The notes: generated from the letters alone by a model not told the origin. A stretch of 32,655 nucleotides of DNA from a bacterium (GCA_028727105.1 JAQYOU010000079.1:1-32655); one strand, 5' to 3'. Shown: positions 23,211 to 31,362, counted from the first letter of the stretch. Program-made: numbers and translations.

Positions 23211-24671
23211 CTATGGTATATTTCTTGCCACTGCATCTGCAACGATCGGTAGTTCCTCGTCCTCCAGCGTACGCACATCAAACAGCAGTCCACCATCCAG
23301 GGTACGCAGGATTACCGGCTCGTCTCCTTTTCGCAGACGTTCCGTCACCTGATCCGGATGCAGGCGCGGTCCCTCGATGCGCACTCCGTAACTCGGAAGG
23401 GTTTCACCGGGCAGAGACCCGCCGCCGGCTGCGCTCTCGCATTCCACAACAGAAATGCAAACAGACTCTGATTCCGGCAGCACATGTACATCATACACCT
23501 GACGATTCCTTTCGATTTCTTCCAGCAAAAGCGCACGAAGCCGCTCTGCCCGGTCTTTAAGCTCCTCCTTCGATGCCGACAGCATCCGTAATACCGGAAT
23601 GGTACGTTCCGCCACCCTCAGATCCTGATAATAGCAAAACAGTGTCTCCAGATATGCGGCCGTAAATTTATCAATACGCATGGCACGGGTCAGCGGATGC
23701 TTTTTCAGCTTGTCAATATAGCATTTCTTTCCTACGATGATACCAGCCTGCGGTCCGCCAAGAAGCTTATCCCCGCTGAAGGTTACCAGATCTACCCCGG
23801 CCTTTAGAGAGTCCTGCACGGTAGGTTCCTTTGCCATACCATATCTTGACAAGTCTACCAGCACGCCGCTGCCAAGATCCTCCAGTACGGGAAGCCCTTT
23901 TTCCCTGCCAAGTGCCACCAGTTCCTCACGTTCTGCAGTCTGTGTAAATCCGACGATCTTAAAATTGCTTGTCTGGACCTTCAACAAAGCTGCCGTCTCT
24001 TCCGTGATTGCCTCTGCGTAGTCCTCGATACGGGTCTTATTGGTCGTGCCGACTTCCACGCGACGACAACCGCTCTGATCCATGATATCCGGGATCCGGA
24101 ATTTTCCCCCGATCTCCACCTGCTCTCCACGGGATACGATGACTTCTTTTCCCTTTCCAAGGGCAGACAGCATAAGAAGGACAGCCGCCGCATTGTTGTT
24201 CACTACGAGACAGTCCTCCGCACCGGTGATCGCACAGATCCGCTCGTTAAAATGCGCATAACGCTCACCGCGCTGCCCGGCGTTCAGATCATATTCCAGA
24301 TTGGAATAGCCGATCAATTGCTGTGTCACCTCAGCCAGAAGTTTCTTAGACATGGGCGCGCGCCCCAGATTCGTGTGCAGTACCACGCCGGTCGCATTAT
24401 GTACGCGCTTGAAATGTCGTTCATTTGTCATCGCCAGTGTCTTCCGCACCTGTGCCGGGTACAGCTTCAAAGCATCCATCAATTCCTCTTTTGTATACAA
24501 ACCCGGAATTTCCTCGCGGATCTGCTCCAGCCCGGTCCTCAGCGCAGTCATCACCGGTGTCCTTCCATAAATATCGATCAAGGCTTTCGCCCAGTCCTGC
24601 GCCAGTAGCTCATCCATCTTCGGAAGCAGACGATACCATTCATTTCGGTTTTTCACAGTTGTTGTTTCCAT
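23211..24671 (-). CDS. selA: L-seryl-tRNA(Sec) selenium transferase SelA (486 aa)
   Basis: A PLP enzyme that converts Ser-tRNA(Sec) to Sec-tRNA(Sec) with selenophosphate in the cytosol. Family features are GVVLHTNLGRAPMS, VNNNAAAVLLMLSAL, the EDLGSGVLVDLSRYG stretch, and the PLP lysine K302 in TFSGDKLLGGPQAGI. The upstream in-frame ATG at 24779 would add 36 Cys- and Lys-rich residues unlike the family. GAGGAACTGT precedes the ATG at 24671 (METTTVKN), where the SelA N-terminal domain begins. It lies between yedF and selB on the same strand, probably one operon. SelD, needed for selenophosphate, is not in the window. Confidence 0.95.
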   Translation of the reverse strand: METTTVKNRNEWYRLLPKMDELLAQDWAKALIDIYGRTPVMTALRTGLEQIREEIPGLYTKEELMDALKLYPAQVRKTLAMTNERHFKRVHNATGVVLHTNLGRAPMSKKLLAEVTQQLIGYSNLEYDLNAGQRGERYAHFNERICAITGAEDCLVVNNNAAAVLLMLSALGKGKEVIVSRGEQVEIGGKFRIPDIMDQSGCRRVEVGTTNKTRIEDYAEAITEETAALLKVQTSNFKIVGFTQTAEREELVALGREKGLPVLEDLGSGVLVDLSRYGMAKEPTVQDSLKAGVDLVTFSGDKLLGGPQAGIIVGKKCYIDKLKKHPLTRAMRIDKFTAAYLETLFCYYQDLRVAERTIPVLRMLSASKEELKDRAERLRALLLEEIERNRQVYDVHVLPESESVCISVVECESAAGGGSLPGETLPSYGVRIEGPRLHPDQVTERLRKGDEPVILRTLDGGLLFDVRTLEDEELPIVADAVARNIP

Positions 24672-24782
24672 ATTCACAGTTCCTCTTTTTGCCGATTTTT
24701 TTCGGCATATACGGGATTTCCGTTTCCACACTGCGCATGAAATACATATCCTTGATCCACACATCAGCGTTTTTTTCATATA

Positions 24783-25418
24783 TTAGCAGGGTTTGATGAT
24801 CGAATCTGCCTTCTCCATCGTCTCCACGATGTCGTACATATTTGTGACAGTGCCTACCTTTAACTGCTCAGAAAGACCGTAGTAATTCAAACAAGTGCCA
24901 CAGCTCATGATGTTGACACCCTGTGCTTCCAGTGATTTTAAGTCTTCCAGAGAAGGCGAATCCTCGCAGGTCATATACACGCCGCTGTTGTAGAACAGCA
25001 TCGTTTTCGGCAATTCGTCCTGCTGTGTCACCGCATAGATAAAGCCCTTTAACAGCGTTTTTCCAAGCTCCTCACTGCCGCTGCCCATCTGGTTGGCACT
25101 GATGACGATCACCTTATTGCCCTTTCGCGCATCCGGTGTGCAGACAGCAGGTTCCTCCGCTTGATCAGTTGTATCATCCTGCCCGTCCTCCTTGATGATC
25201 ACATCCATAGTCACCAGATACTTATTTTCTTCCAGCTTCTTTGAGCTGGCCGGATAACCGGTGATCTTTGCCATCTTTGTGAGATTCTGTACGGCGATCT
25301 CGTTATCCACAAGGACTTCGATCGTAGCAGAACTCTTCATCTCCTTGATCACATTTTTTGTTTTCACGATCGGGAGCGGACATGCATCTCCGATGGCATC
25401 TACAACGATTCGACTCAT
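24783..25418 (-). CDS. yedF: Selenium metabolism protein YedF: TusA-like plus DsrE-like (211 aa)
   Basis: A sulfurtransferase-like protein found with selenium genes, probably a selenium or sulfur carrier. The N-terminal TusA-like domain (1-75) has DACPLPIVKTK with its conserved Cys-Pro. A charged linker (about 75-100) leads to a DsrE-like domain (about 103-211) with VISANQMGSGSEELGKTLLKGFIY and SCGTCLNYYGL, the latter a candidate Cys pair. The protein ends KPC. AAGGAGG precedes the ATG. It opens the probable yedF-selA-selB operon and is divergent from yedE. Confidence 0.92.
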   Translation of the reverse strand: MSRIVVDAIGDACPLPIVKTKNVIKEMKSSATIEVLVDNEIAVQNLTKMAKITGYPASSKKLEENKYLVTMDVIIKEDGQDDTTDQAEEPAVCTPDARKGNKVIVISANQMGSGSEELGKTLLKGFIYAVTQQDELPKTMLFYNSGVYMTCEDSPSLEDLKSLEAQGVNIMSCGTCLNYYGLSEQLKVGTVTNMYDIVETMEKADSIIKPC

Positions 25419-25634
25419 AGTTCTTTTCCTCCTTCAACTGACTGTATGGTAATCCTTCATGTTCCAAGCCACCCGGTATCCGCCATTCTCGTTGACTGCC
25501 CTGATGGTTTTTCATTCACATGGCTCTATTTTATCATTATAAAAAACGTTATACCATTCAAAAATGTTATATCTTCTTTTTTTTGAATTTTCAATACAAT
25601 TAGAAATTCTCATGGCATTTCCTTATTTTCTTAA

Positions 25635-25663
25635 TTTACTTATCGCAGACTCGTTGCTATACT
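25635..25663 (+). promoter_or_regulatory. Likely promoter of yedE
   Basis: TTTACT (25635-25640) and TATACT (25658-25663) are spaced 17 bp. The leader of about 60 nt holds a small inverted repeat ACCAAT/ATTGGT (25698-25715). Confidence 0.55.
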
Positions 25664-25711
25664 TTCCTCATGTCAAAAACAAACATACCATAAAAAACCA
25701 ATGAGGGAATT

Positions 25712-25728
25712 GGTAACAAGTAGGTAAC
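25712..25728 (+). repeat. Direct repeat GGTAAC x2 before the yedE start
   Basis: GGTAAC at 25712-25717 and 25723-25728 are 11 bp apart, about one helical turn. The second copy ends 2 nt before the ATG, where a ribosome binding site would be, and there is no strong Shine-Dalgarno otherwise. Confidence 0.45.
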
Positions 25729-25730
25729 TT

Positions 25731-26456
25731 ATGACAAAATTATTTGATGCAAAGTGGAAATTGTTCCTTTCCGGAGCAATATTCGGATTACTTGCCATCA
25801 TGGGCAATCCTGGAAATATGGCAATCTGCATTGCCTGCTTCGTCCGGGACATGGCTGGTGCCATGAAGCTGCACAACGCAGAAGTCGTACAGTATTTCAG
25901 ACCGGAGATCGTGGGCTTTATCCTCGGCTCCTTCCTTATTTCTATCGCCACAAAAGAGTACAAAGCAACCGCAGGCAGCTCACCGCTCATCCGTTTTCTT
26001 CTCGGAATGATGATGATCGGTGCACTGGTAAAGGATGCTTCCCTGATCAGTGTGCTGGGCGGTTTATTCGTAGTCATGCTGATCTACAACATTGCCACCG
26101 GCAACTTCCATCTGAGTTTTTCCGGTCAGCCCATCGCCCACGCACAGCATCTGTGGAACATCCTTGGTCTGTATGTAGTAGGTTTTTCGGCAGTTCTTGC
26201 GGGCGGTTGTCCGTTCCGTCAGCTAATCCTGACCGGTCAGGGCTCCTGCGACAGCGCTGTAACATTTCTTGGCATGCTCCTTGGAGCAGCTGTCGCCCAC
26301 AACTTCGGCCTTGCCAGCGCAGCAGCAAAGGCAGCAACCGAGACAGAGGAAGCAGTAGCAGGCGGCCCCAGCATTTACGGTAAAGTAGCAGTGATCCTGT
26401 GCATTATCGTTCTGTTTCTCATTGCATGCACACAGAAACGTAAGACTGCAAAGTAG
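25731..26456 (+). CDS. yedE: YedE family putative selenium transporter, apparently shortened (241 aa)
   Basis: A membrane protein of the YeeE/YedE family that goes with selenium genes and is thought to import selenium. About seven hydrophobic segments are seen. The N-terminal half has NPGNMAICIACFVRDMAGAM and VQYFRPEIVGFILGSF; the C-terminal half has FSGQPIAHAQHLWN, GGCPFRQLILTGQG and AHNFGLASA, all family hallmarks. From memory, family members are about 330-400 aa. Here RFLLGMMMIGALV joins directly to KDASLISVLGG, whereas full-length proteins carry about 110-130 more residues between, including a first CPLR motif. The join is in frame. It may be a deletion or a natural short form. Confidence 0.82.
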   Translation: MTKLFDAKWKLFLSGAIFGLLAIMGNPGNMAICIACFVRDMAGAMKLHNAEVVQYFRPEIVGFILGSFLISIATKEYKATAGSSPLIRFLLGMMMIGALVKDASLISVLGGLFVVMLIYNIATGNFHLSFSGQPIAHAQHLWNILGLYVVGFSAVLAGGCPFRQLILTGQGSCDSAVTFLGMLLGAAVAHNFGLASAAAKAATETEEAVAGGPSIYGKVAVILCIIVLFLIACTQKRKTAK

Positions 26457-26551
26457 ATTTCCTGTCAGTACACATCCCGGAAACCCGCCTTTACGTTGCA
26501 CAAACATGAAAAATATGTTTCAATAGAAACAGAAACTTAAAGGAGAATAAC

Positions 26552-26767
26552 ATGAACTATATAGAAATAGATGTACGCGGACTTTCCTGTCCGGAGCCTG
26601 TCATGATCACCATGGATGCCATGGACGCAAACAAGGGAAAAAGCCTTCGCGTGATCTGTGACGAAGCTCACACAAAAGCCAACATTGAAGCGATGTTAAA
26701 GCACAATAAACATACCTTCGAGACAACTCGTACCGCTGAGGGCTACGAGATCGTTTTTCAGGCATAA
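26552..26767 (+). CDS. TusA-like sulfur/selenium carrier protein (71 aa)
   Basis: A small TusA/SirA-like protein with the conserved Cys-Pro pair in RGLSCPEPVMITMDAM (Cys at about 12), followed by the usual two-strand end (KHTFETTRTAEGYEIVF). It probably carries a persulfide or perselenide in the cytosol. AAAGGAG precedes the ATG. It lies between yedE and the DUF3343 gene in what looks like one selenium-transport unit. An inverted repeat AAACAT/ATGTTT lies in the 95-nt gap before it. Whether it handles Se or S is inferred only from context. Confidence 0.88.
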   Translation: MNYIEIDVRGLSCPEPVMITMDAMDANKGKSLRVICDEAHTKANIEAMLKHNKHTFETTRTAEGYEIVFQA

Positions 26768-26780
26768 ACGGAGGACTCAC

Positions 26781-27020
26781 ATGCGCGCAAAAGAAGCCTG
26801 CTATGTTATAGCATTTCACACAACGGCAGAGGCCATCGCTTTTGAAAAAAAGGCAGGCGAGGCCGGATTTCCCGGCCGCCTGATCCCGCTTCCGCGGGCA
26901 ATCTCCGCTGGTTGTGGCATGTCCTGGAAACTCACAAAAAAAGAAGCTCCTGAACAAATGCAGGAGCTTCTTGATTCTTTTGAAATCGAGTATGAAGATG
27001 TTTATGAGCTTCAGCTGTAA
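26781..27020 (+). CDS. DUF3343 family protein, putative Se/S carrier (79 aa)
   Basis: A small soluble protein of the DUF3343 family, often found with yedE, yedF and TusA-like genes. The family pattern is clear: YVIAFHTTAEAIAFEKKA, then RLIPLPRAISAGCGMSW with the conserved Cys. CGGAGG precedes the ATG, 13 nt after the TusA-like stop. A 12-bp perfect hairpin lies inside the coding sequence (26941-26972), encoding the KEAPEQMQELL stretch. It functions better as a terminator for the opposite strand. Confidence 0.88.
   Translation: MRAKEACYVIAFHTTAEAIAFEKKAGEAGFPGRLIPLPRAISAGCGMSWKLTKKEAPEQMQELLDSFEIEYEDVYELQL
26936..26972 (-). terminator. Intrinsic terminator for the DUF4179 gene, embedded in the DUF3343 CDS
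   Basis: A perfect 12-bp stem AAGAAGCTCCTG (26941-26952) / CAGGAGCTTCTT (26961-26972) with an 8-base loop. On the minus strand it is followed by five more T (26940-26936). It lies about 90 nt past the stop of the anti-sigma gene. No T-run follows on the plus strand. Confidence 0.8.
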
Positions 27021-27063
27021 TTCATCCATCCCTACAGCCGTTGCCAATCCTTTGGGCATGTGT

Positions 27064-28275
27064 TTATTCACGCGAAAGTTCAGTCACACCGTATACCTCT
27101 TTGCCCCAGCAGTCAAAGGCTTCCACGTACAATGTCTCGCCGATCTCACATTTGTTCAGCATGCATCGCTGACTGTACAGACCGCTCTCAACACACTGAA
27201 CACCGGAGCCGCCCGTAGACTCATATGCCTTTCCCGTCTGATCTACAATTCGAAAAATTAATCCATCCTTCGGATCGTCTCCTTTGTCATTACGGTAATA
27301 CACATCGACATATGTTCCCAGCTCTGTCTGGATCACATCTGCCTTGTCAATCTCAAAAAACTGTTCACCAGAGGCGTTCTCACTGCACAAATAGGTAGTC
27401 GAAGTTGTCGTAGACATATCCTGTAAAACAAAATCAGACTGCAGTCTCATCACTTCTTCGCTGCCGGATACATGCGCAGTAGCCACCATCGCAACATCCA
27501 TACTCGTTCCTTCTTCCGCTTTCCCGCATGTGACACAGATATCCATCACATCATCACTGACAGACAGAAAATCAATGCTTTGAGCTCCAATTCCCAACTC
27601 TTCGGTATTTCGAATGCCGCCTCCTATATTCACAATCGTCAGTCCCTTCCCTGCCGCATACTCCTCCGCTGTCATATCAGAAACATTGCTCCAATTGCTC
27701 ATCCGGTCTTCCGGCAATGCATCCTCCGGAACAAACAGATATTTGCCAGCCTCTTTTGCTGCCACTTCATAGACCACAGTAATCGTCTGGCTGTCGCACA
27801 GTGCCTCTTTTACCGTGCACTGAAAGATCGTGTCGTTGGTTTCCTGCGCGGTTTCTATCTCTGTCTGAATCTGCGGAACCGCTTCTTCCGGTACATCCAT
27901 AGCTGTCCGGTCAGCAAAATCCAGAATACCCCAATGTCTCGCAGCCGCATACACCCCGCTGCCTGCTGCCGTTACAAAAACCAATGCCGCAACGGCAGCC
28001 GCTACACTTTTTTTATAATTGCTCTTTTGCTTCTTATTTTTCATTTGATCTACCTCCAAAGAAATTTTTTCGGAGGCTGCCAGCACATCAAACGCCTTTT
28101 TATACCTCTCTCGTAACTGTTCAGTACCTTCACAGTTCCGATGCGAAAATCCATGAAAATCGTCTTCGACGATGGGATTTCCGCACCCCTGAATCATACT
28201 TTCACGGTCTACGCGGTTCCGCTCCGACCTGTCCTGCACAGTTACGCTTTCTCTAGTTTTTTCGCAATTCGTCAT
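27064..28275 (-). CDS. DUF4179-type anti-sigma factor, membrane-anchored (403 aa)
   Basis: Likely the anti-sigma partner of the ECF sigma factor encoded just upstream. A cytosolic N-terminus of about 88 residues with a Cys/His-bearing stretch (HGFSHRNC) leads to one membrane segment (about 91-110). A large extracytoplasmic part follows, resembling DUF4179 (HWGILDFADRTAMDVPEEAV, TVKEALCDSQTITVVYEV). The rest is strand-rich and Cys-bearing (CVESGLYSQRCMLNKCE). The ATG at 28275 has GGAGG at good spacing. It overlaps the end of the sigma gene by 23 nt, suggesting translational coupling. The external signal is unknown. Confidence 0.85.
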   Translation of the reverse strand: MTNCEKTRESVTVQDRSERNRVDRESMIQGCGNPIVEDDFHGFSHRNCEGTEQLRERYKKAFDVLAASEKISLEVDQMKNKKQKSNYKKSVAAAVAALVFVTAAGSGVYAAARHWGILDFADRTAMDVPEEAVPQIQTEIETAQETNDTIFQCTVKEALCDSQTITVVYEVAAKEAGKYLFVPEDALPEDRMSNWSNVSDMTAEEYAAGKGLTIVNIGGGIRNTEELGIGAQSIDFLSVSDDVMDICVTCGKAEEGTSMDVAMVATAHVSGSEEVMRLQSDFVLQDMSTTTSTTYLCSENASGEQFFEIDKADVIQTELGTYVDVYYRNDKGDDPKDGLIFRIVDQTGKAYESTGGSGVQCVESGLYSQRCMLNKCEIGETLYVEAFDCWGKEVYGVTELSRE

Positions 28276-28747
28276 CAGCCCACGCCTCCTTTAATACATC
28301 TTTCAGCAGTTTTCTTCCTCTGGATAAACGCGTCTTAACATTGCTCTCACTGATATGTAAGATCTGCGCGATTTCCCGGATGCTGTAGTCTTCATAATAA
28401 AACAGATGGATCACGATCCGATATTTTTCCGGAAGACCCAACACGGTCTCAAAGAGCGTGCTGTCCTCCTTCGACTCGAAGGGCAATTGTTCCACATAGT
28501 CCTCCAGGGGCATCTTATTTCTGCGCCAGAAGGATTTGTTTACGTCCTTCGCTTTGTTGACTGCAACCCGAAAAAGCCAGGCTCTGATATGCTGCTCATC
28601 ATGAAATTGTTGTTTGGATGTGTGATAGGCGATAAAGGTATCCTGAACCACGTCTTTGGCATCCTCCGCATTTTTGCAAATGTTGAATGCTGCCACAAAC
28701 AGATTCGTCTGATACGCATTGATCAGCCACTCGATCGGTTTTCTCAT
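28253..28747 (-). CDS. ECF-type RNA polymerase sigma factor (164 aa)
   Basis: An alternative sigma factor. Region 2 covers about residues 8-70 (NAEDAKDVVQDTFIAY, HIRAWLFRVAVNKAKD) and region 4 about 103-155 (LPEKYRIVIHLFYYEDYSIREIAQILHISESNVKTRLSRGRKLL). Length is typical for ECF group members. GAGGG precedes the ATG by about 8 nt. A terminator hairpin ends only 26 nt upstream of the start, so its promoter must overlap that hairpin or the end of the kinase gene. An ECF-like promoter is proposed there. Confidence 0.92.
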   Translation of the reverse strand: MRKPIEWLINAYQTNLFVAAFNICKNAEDAKDVVQDTFIAYHTSKQQFHDEQHIRAWLFRVAVNKAKDVNKSFWRRNKMPLEDYVEQLPFESKEDSTLFETVLGLPEKYRIVIHLFYYEDYSIREIAQILHISESNVKTRLSRGRKLLKDVLKEAWADDELRKN

Positions 28748-28773
28748 GAGTAATCCCTCGTTATATTTATTTG

Positions 28774-28810
28774 AAAAGGCCTCTTCATCAATAAATCGAT
28801 GGAAGAGGCC
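28774..28810 (-). terminator. Intrinsic terminator of the hybrid kinase gene
   Basis: On the minus strand GGCCTCTTC (28810-28802) pairs with GAAGAGGCC (28786-28778), followed by TTTTC (28777-28773). It lies 16 nt past the kinase stop. Confidence 0.82.
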
Positions 28811-28821
28811 AAAAGGTTACA
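28795..28821 (-). promoter_or_regulatory. Possible autoregulated ECF promoter overlapping the terminator
   Basis: On the minus strand TGTAAC (28821-28816) and CGAT (28798-28795) are separated by 17 bp, loosely like the TGAAAC-N16-CGTA form of ECF promoters. A start about 7 nt later would produce a transcript carrying only the 3' arm of the hairpin and so escape termination. Confidence 0.3.
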
Positions 28822-28825
28822 TTAT

Positions 28826-31327
28826 TTATTTGTTCAGATTTCTCGCTACCGTCTTTATCACTTCTTCTAATACGATCGGCTTTGACAGATGCCCGTTCAT
28901 ACCCGCATCCAAAGAAGCCTGCACATCTTCCGCGAAGGCGTTGGCTGTCATGGCAATGATCGGGATCGTGCGAGCGTCCGGATGATCCTTCAGTTCACGA
29001 ATGGCACGCGTTGCCTCGTAACCGTTCATCTCCGGCATCATGATGTCCATGAAAATAATGTCAAAGGTATCCGCATCACTTTCTCGGAAGCGCTCTACTG
29101 CCTCTTTTCCGTCAGATACCCTGGTCACAACCATTCCAAGCTCCTCCAGCTGTACCATAGCGATCTCCGCATTCAGCTCATTATCTTCAGCCAGCAATAC
29201 CCTGACACCTTCCATGTTCACGTTTGAGACAGAAGTATCCTGTTTTTGCACCTTACTCTCATCGGTGAGTTCCAGCGGAAATTCCACAATAAACGTAGAT
29301 CCTTCTCCTTTCTTGCTCTCAACGGATATAGTTCCGCCCATCAGATCTACATAGCGTTTGCTGATGGCCATACCAAGACCGGTGCCCTTATAATTGGTTC
29401 TCGCGCTGGATTCCTCCTGAGAGAATTCGTCAAAAATATGTGTTACGAATTCCTCACTCATGCCGACACCGGTATCTGTCACGCGATAACGCACCCTGAT
29501 ATGACGGTCGTCCTCACCTGGATGATAGGTAACTTCAAAGGTGATGCTTCCACCGTCCTCCGTAAATTTCACCGCATTGCCCAGAATGTTCACCAGAACC
29601 TCGCGGATTCTGACTGCATCTGCAAGCACATAAGGATGTTCCGATTTTACCCTTCTCACATCAAAGGTAAGCTCCCGATTGGATAAAAATCCATGCATAA
29701 TGTCAATGACAACATCTGCAACCGCAGTAATATCCACAGGCGTCGGGTGAAATTTCGTTTTTCCGCTCTCAATGCGGCTGATATCCAGCACATCATTAAT
29801 GAGGGTAAGCAGATGATCAGAGCTGTCACTGATCTTTTCCAGGCATCCCCTTACTTCCGGCTTCGTCTCCTGTTTTAAGGCGATGTTGGTAAAGCCGATA
29901 ATGGCATTCATCGGCGTTCGGATGTCGTGGGACATATTGTTCAGGAAGGTGGTCTTTGCGCGGTTTGCGTTTTCCGCCGTATGGACTGCGTCCTCAAGTT
30001 CCTGATTGATCTTCTTGTCCTTGGTCCGGTCAGACAGATCCAGGATGTATTTCTTCTCACCCTGAATGTCGCTACAGAATACAACTACACGGAACCAGCG
30101 CTCCTCACCGGTCTTCTGATGAATATACTCTCTGTCCCACTCGCGCTGCTCTCCGGGCCGAAGATCCGAAAGCTGATCCAGAATATGGACAGGTTCATCT
30201 GACCTGATCAGTTGCTCAATCTCATAAATATCATCCAGAACCTGCTGCTGTGAAATGCCAACCAGCTTTTCTATGTTGGGACTCACATATTCCACACGAA
30301 GATTCTTTGCATCCACCATCAGAAACACGTCATCCACATTAACAGATAACTTGGAAAACAGTTCATCACGGGCAAGAAGCTCATTATCCTTGCGCTTCAG
30401 CTTTAGTCGGTTTTGCTGGATGACCAGAAACAGAAGCATCACTGCCAAAGCAATAATGATTCCCGACACCACATAAATGGTGATGGACTGCAGCTTGTTC
30501 ATGCTGGAATTGACCACATTGGTTGGCACCACACCCAGAACCATCCAGTTCTCAAAATCCACAGGCTCATAGATTAAATAAAAGTCCCTGCCATCTACAT
30601 CAAACACCATTTCGCCGGAATTGCCTGAAAGGAAGTCATCGTGCACGCTAGCAATCTGTTGTTCGGTGAGGTTACTGCTTTGTGCCAAAAGTGCCAGAAT
30701 GTTATGGGTATTCATCATGTCCACATTGCCGTTGTCCACGACGACCCGTCCATCGGGCAGAACCGCAAAGGTACTGGCTTGTCCGTCAAAAGCAGAGATC
30801 TTTAAAGCCTCCACCATGTCGGTGTTATTATAGGTAATGGCAATGGCCTCATAGTCAAAGCCACGGTAACAACCCTTCTCAGTGGGGATGGCAAACACCA
30901 TGATCTCCGGCTTATCCGGAACAACAGAGTTGGCAACCACCTGCTGTTTTTTTACAATCAAATTCGAAAGTTCCTTCCGAAAATCCAGATACCCCCGTTC
31001 CCCCTCCAGTGTGATGTAATCTCCATCTCTGGAAATAAAATAGAAATCAGTGAAATTACTTTCTTCCCTGGCCTGATTCACATAAGCCATAATATCCGCT
31101 TCGCTTTCAGCAGTCTCCAGATAGGGCGCCCACATTCGCATACGGCTCCAGTTAACAGAAACCATATTTGTGAGTGTTTGATTTGCCTGATGAAAGATTT
31201 CAGTAAGATGAGCGGTACTTTCTTCGAAAATGGTTCGGTCTACAAAGCCAAAATAGGTAAAGCCGGCACTCACCACTCCCACGGTCAAAGCAATCGCCAA
31301 CAACAGGGCAAGCAATCGCTTTTTCAT
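28826..31327 (-). CDS. Cache-PAS hybrid histidine kinase/response regulator (833 aa)
   Basis: A membrane sensor kinase with its own receiver domain. One membrane segment at about 4-27 and another at about 281-304 flank an extracytoplasmic Cache-type sensor. A PAS domain (about 325-435: DDVFLMVDAKNLRVEYVSPNIEKLVG) leads to HisKA with the phospho-His at H467 (NNMSHDIRTPMNAIIGF). HATPase follows with NILGNAVKF, DTGVGMSEEF and GTGLGMAISK. The receiver domain has its phospho-Asp at D761 (IIFMDIMMPEMNGYEA) after the acidic pocket LLAEDNELN. GGAGGGCGG precedes the ATG at 31327; an earlier in-frame ATG at 31366 overlaps the upstream gene. It lies 35 nt after the solute-binding-like gene. Confidence 0.94.
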   Translation of the reverse strand: MKKRLLALLLAIALTVGVVSAGFTYFGFVDRTIFEESTAHLTEIFHQANQTLTNMVSVNWSRMRMWAPYLETAESEADIMAYVNQAREESNFTDFYFISRDGDYITLEGERGYLDFRKELSNLIVKKQQVVANSVVPDKPEIMVFAIPTEKGCYRGFDYEAIAITYNNTDMVEALKISAFDGQASTFAVLPDGRVVVDNGNVDMMNTHNILALLAQSSNLTEQQIASVHDDFLSGNSGEMVFDVDGRDFYLIYEPVDFENWMVLGVVPTNVVNSSMNKLQSITIYVVSGIIIALAVMLLFLVIQQNRLKLKRKDNELLARDELFSKLSVNVDDVFLMVDAKNLRVEYVSPNIEKLVGISQQQVLDDIYEIEQLIRSDEPVHILDQLSDLRPGEQREWDREYIHQKTGEERWFRVVVFCSDIQGEKKYILDLSDRTKDKKINQELEDAVHTAENANRAKTTFLNNMSHDIRTPMNAIIGFTNIALKQETKPEVRGCLEKISDSSDHLLTLINDVLDISRIESGKTKFHPTPVDITAVADVVIDIMHGFLSNRELTFDVRRVKSEHPYVLADAVRIREVLVNILGNAVKFTEDGGSITFEVTYHPGEDDRHIRVRYRVTDTGVGMSEEFVTHIFDEFSQEESSARTNYKGTGLGMAISKRYVDLMGGTISVESKKGEGSTFIVEFPLELTDESKVQKQDTSVSNVNMEGVRVLLAEDNELNAEIAMVQLEELGMVVTRVSDGKEAVERFRESDADTFDIIFMDIMMPEMNGYEATRAIRELKDHPDARTIPIIAMTANAFAEDVQASLDAGMNGHLSKPIVLEEVIKTVARNLNK

Positions 31328-31362
31328 GGCACCGCCCTCCTTTCTCTTTTTTTCTCGGTTTA

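Larger units (their letters stand above)
25419..25730. promoter_or_regulatory. Divergent control region between yedF and yedE
   Basis: A 312-nt stretch without a convincing gene. On the minus strand a perfect TATAAT (25541-25536) lies about 117 nt ahead of yedF; no good -35 at standard spacing was found. The long yedF leader includes an ATG at 25515 that opens a frame overlapping yedF, without a clear ribosome binding site. The middle is very AT-rich (25540-25620). The yedE promoter lies at its right end. Confidence 0.5.

Noticed and set aside
24640..24747. 35-codon minus-strand frame (MYFMRSVETEIP...) between yedF and selA
   Set aside because: It looks protein-like but lacks a spaced ribosome binding site, overlaps the selA start, and matches no family I recognise. 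It may be a relic of a lost gene.
24672..24779. 36-residue N-terminal extension of SelA
   Set aside because: Cys/Lys-rich and unlike SelA; a good ribosome binding site precedes the internal ATG at 24671.
25754..26383. 209-aa plus-strand frame inside yedE
   Set aside because: Arg/His-rich off-frame shadow; the yedE frame carries the recognised motifs.
27472..28116. 214-aa plus-strand open frame
   Set aside because: Antisense shadow of the DUF4179 gene; composition is not protein-like.
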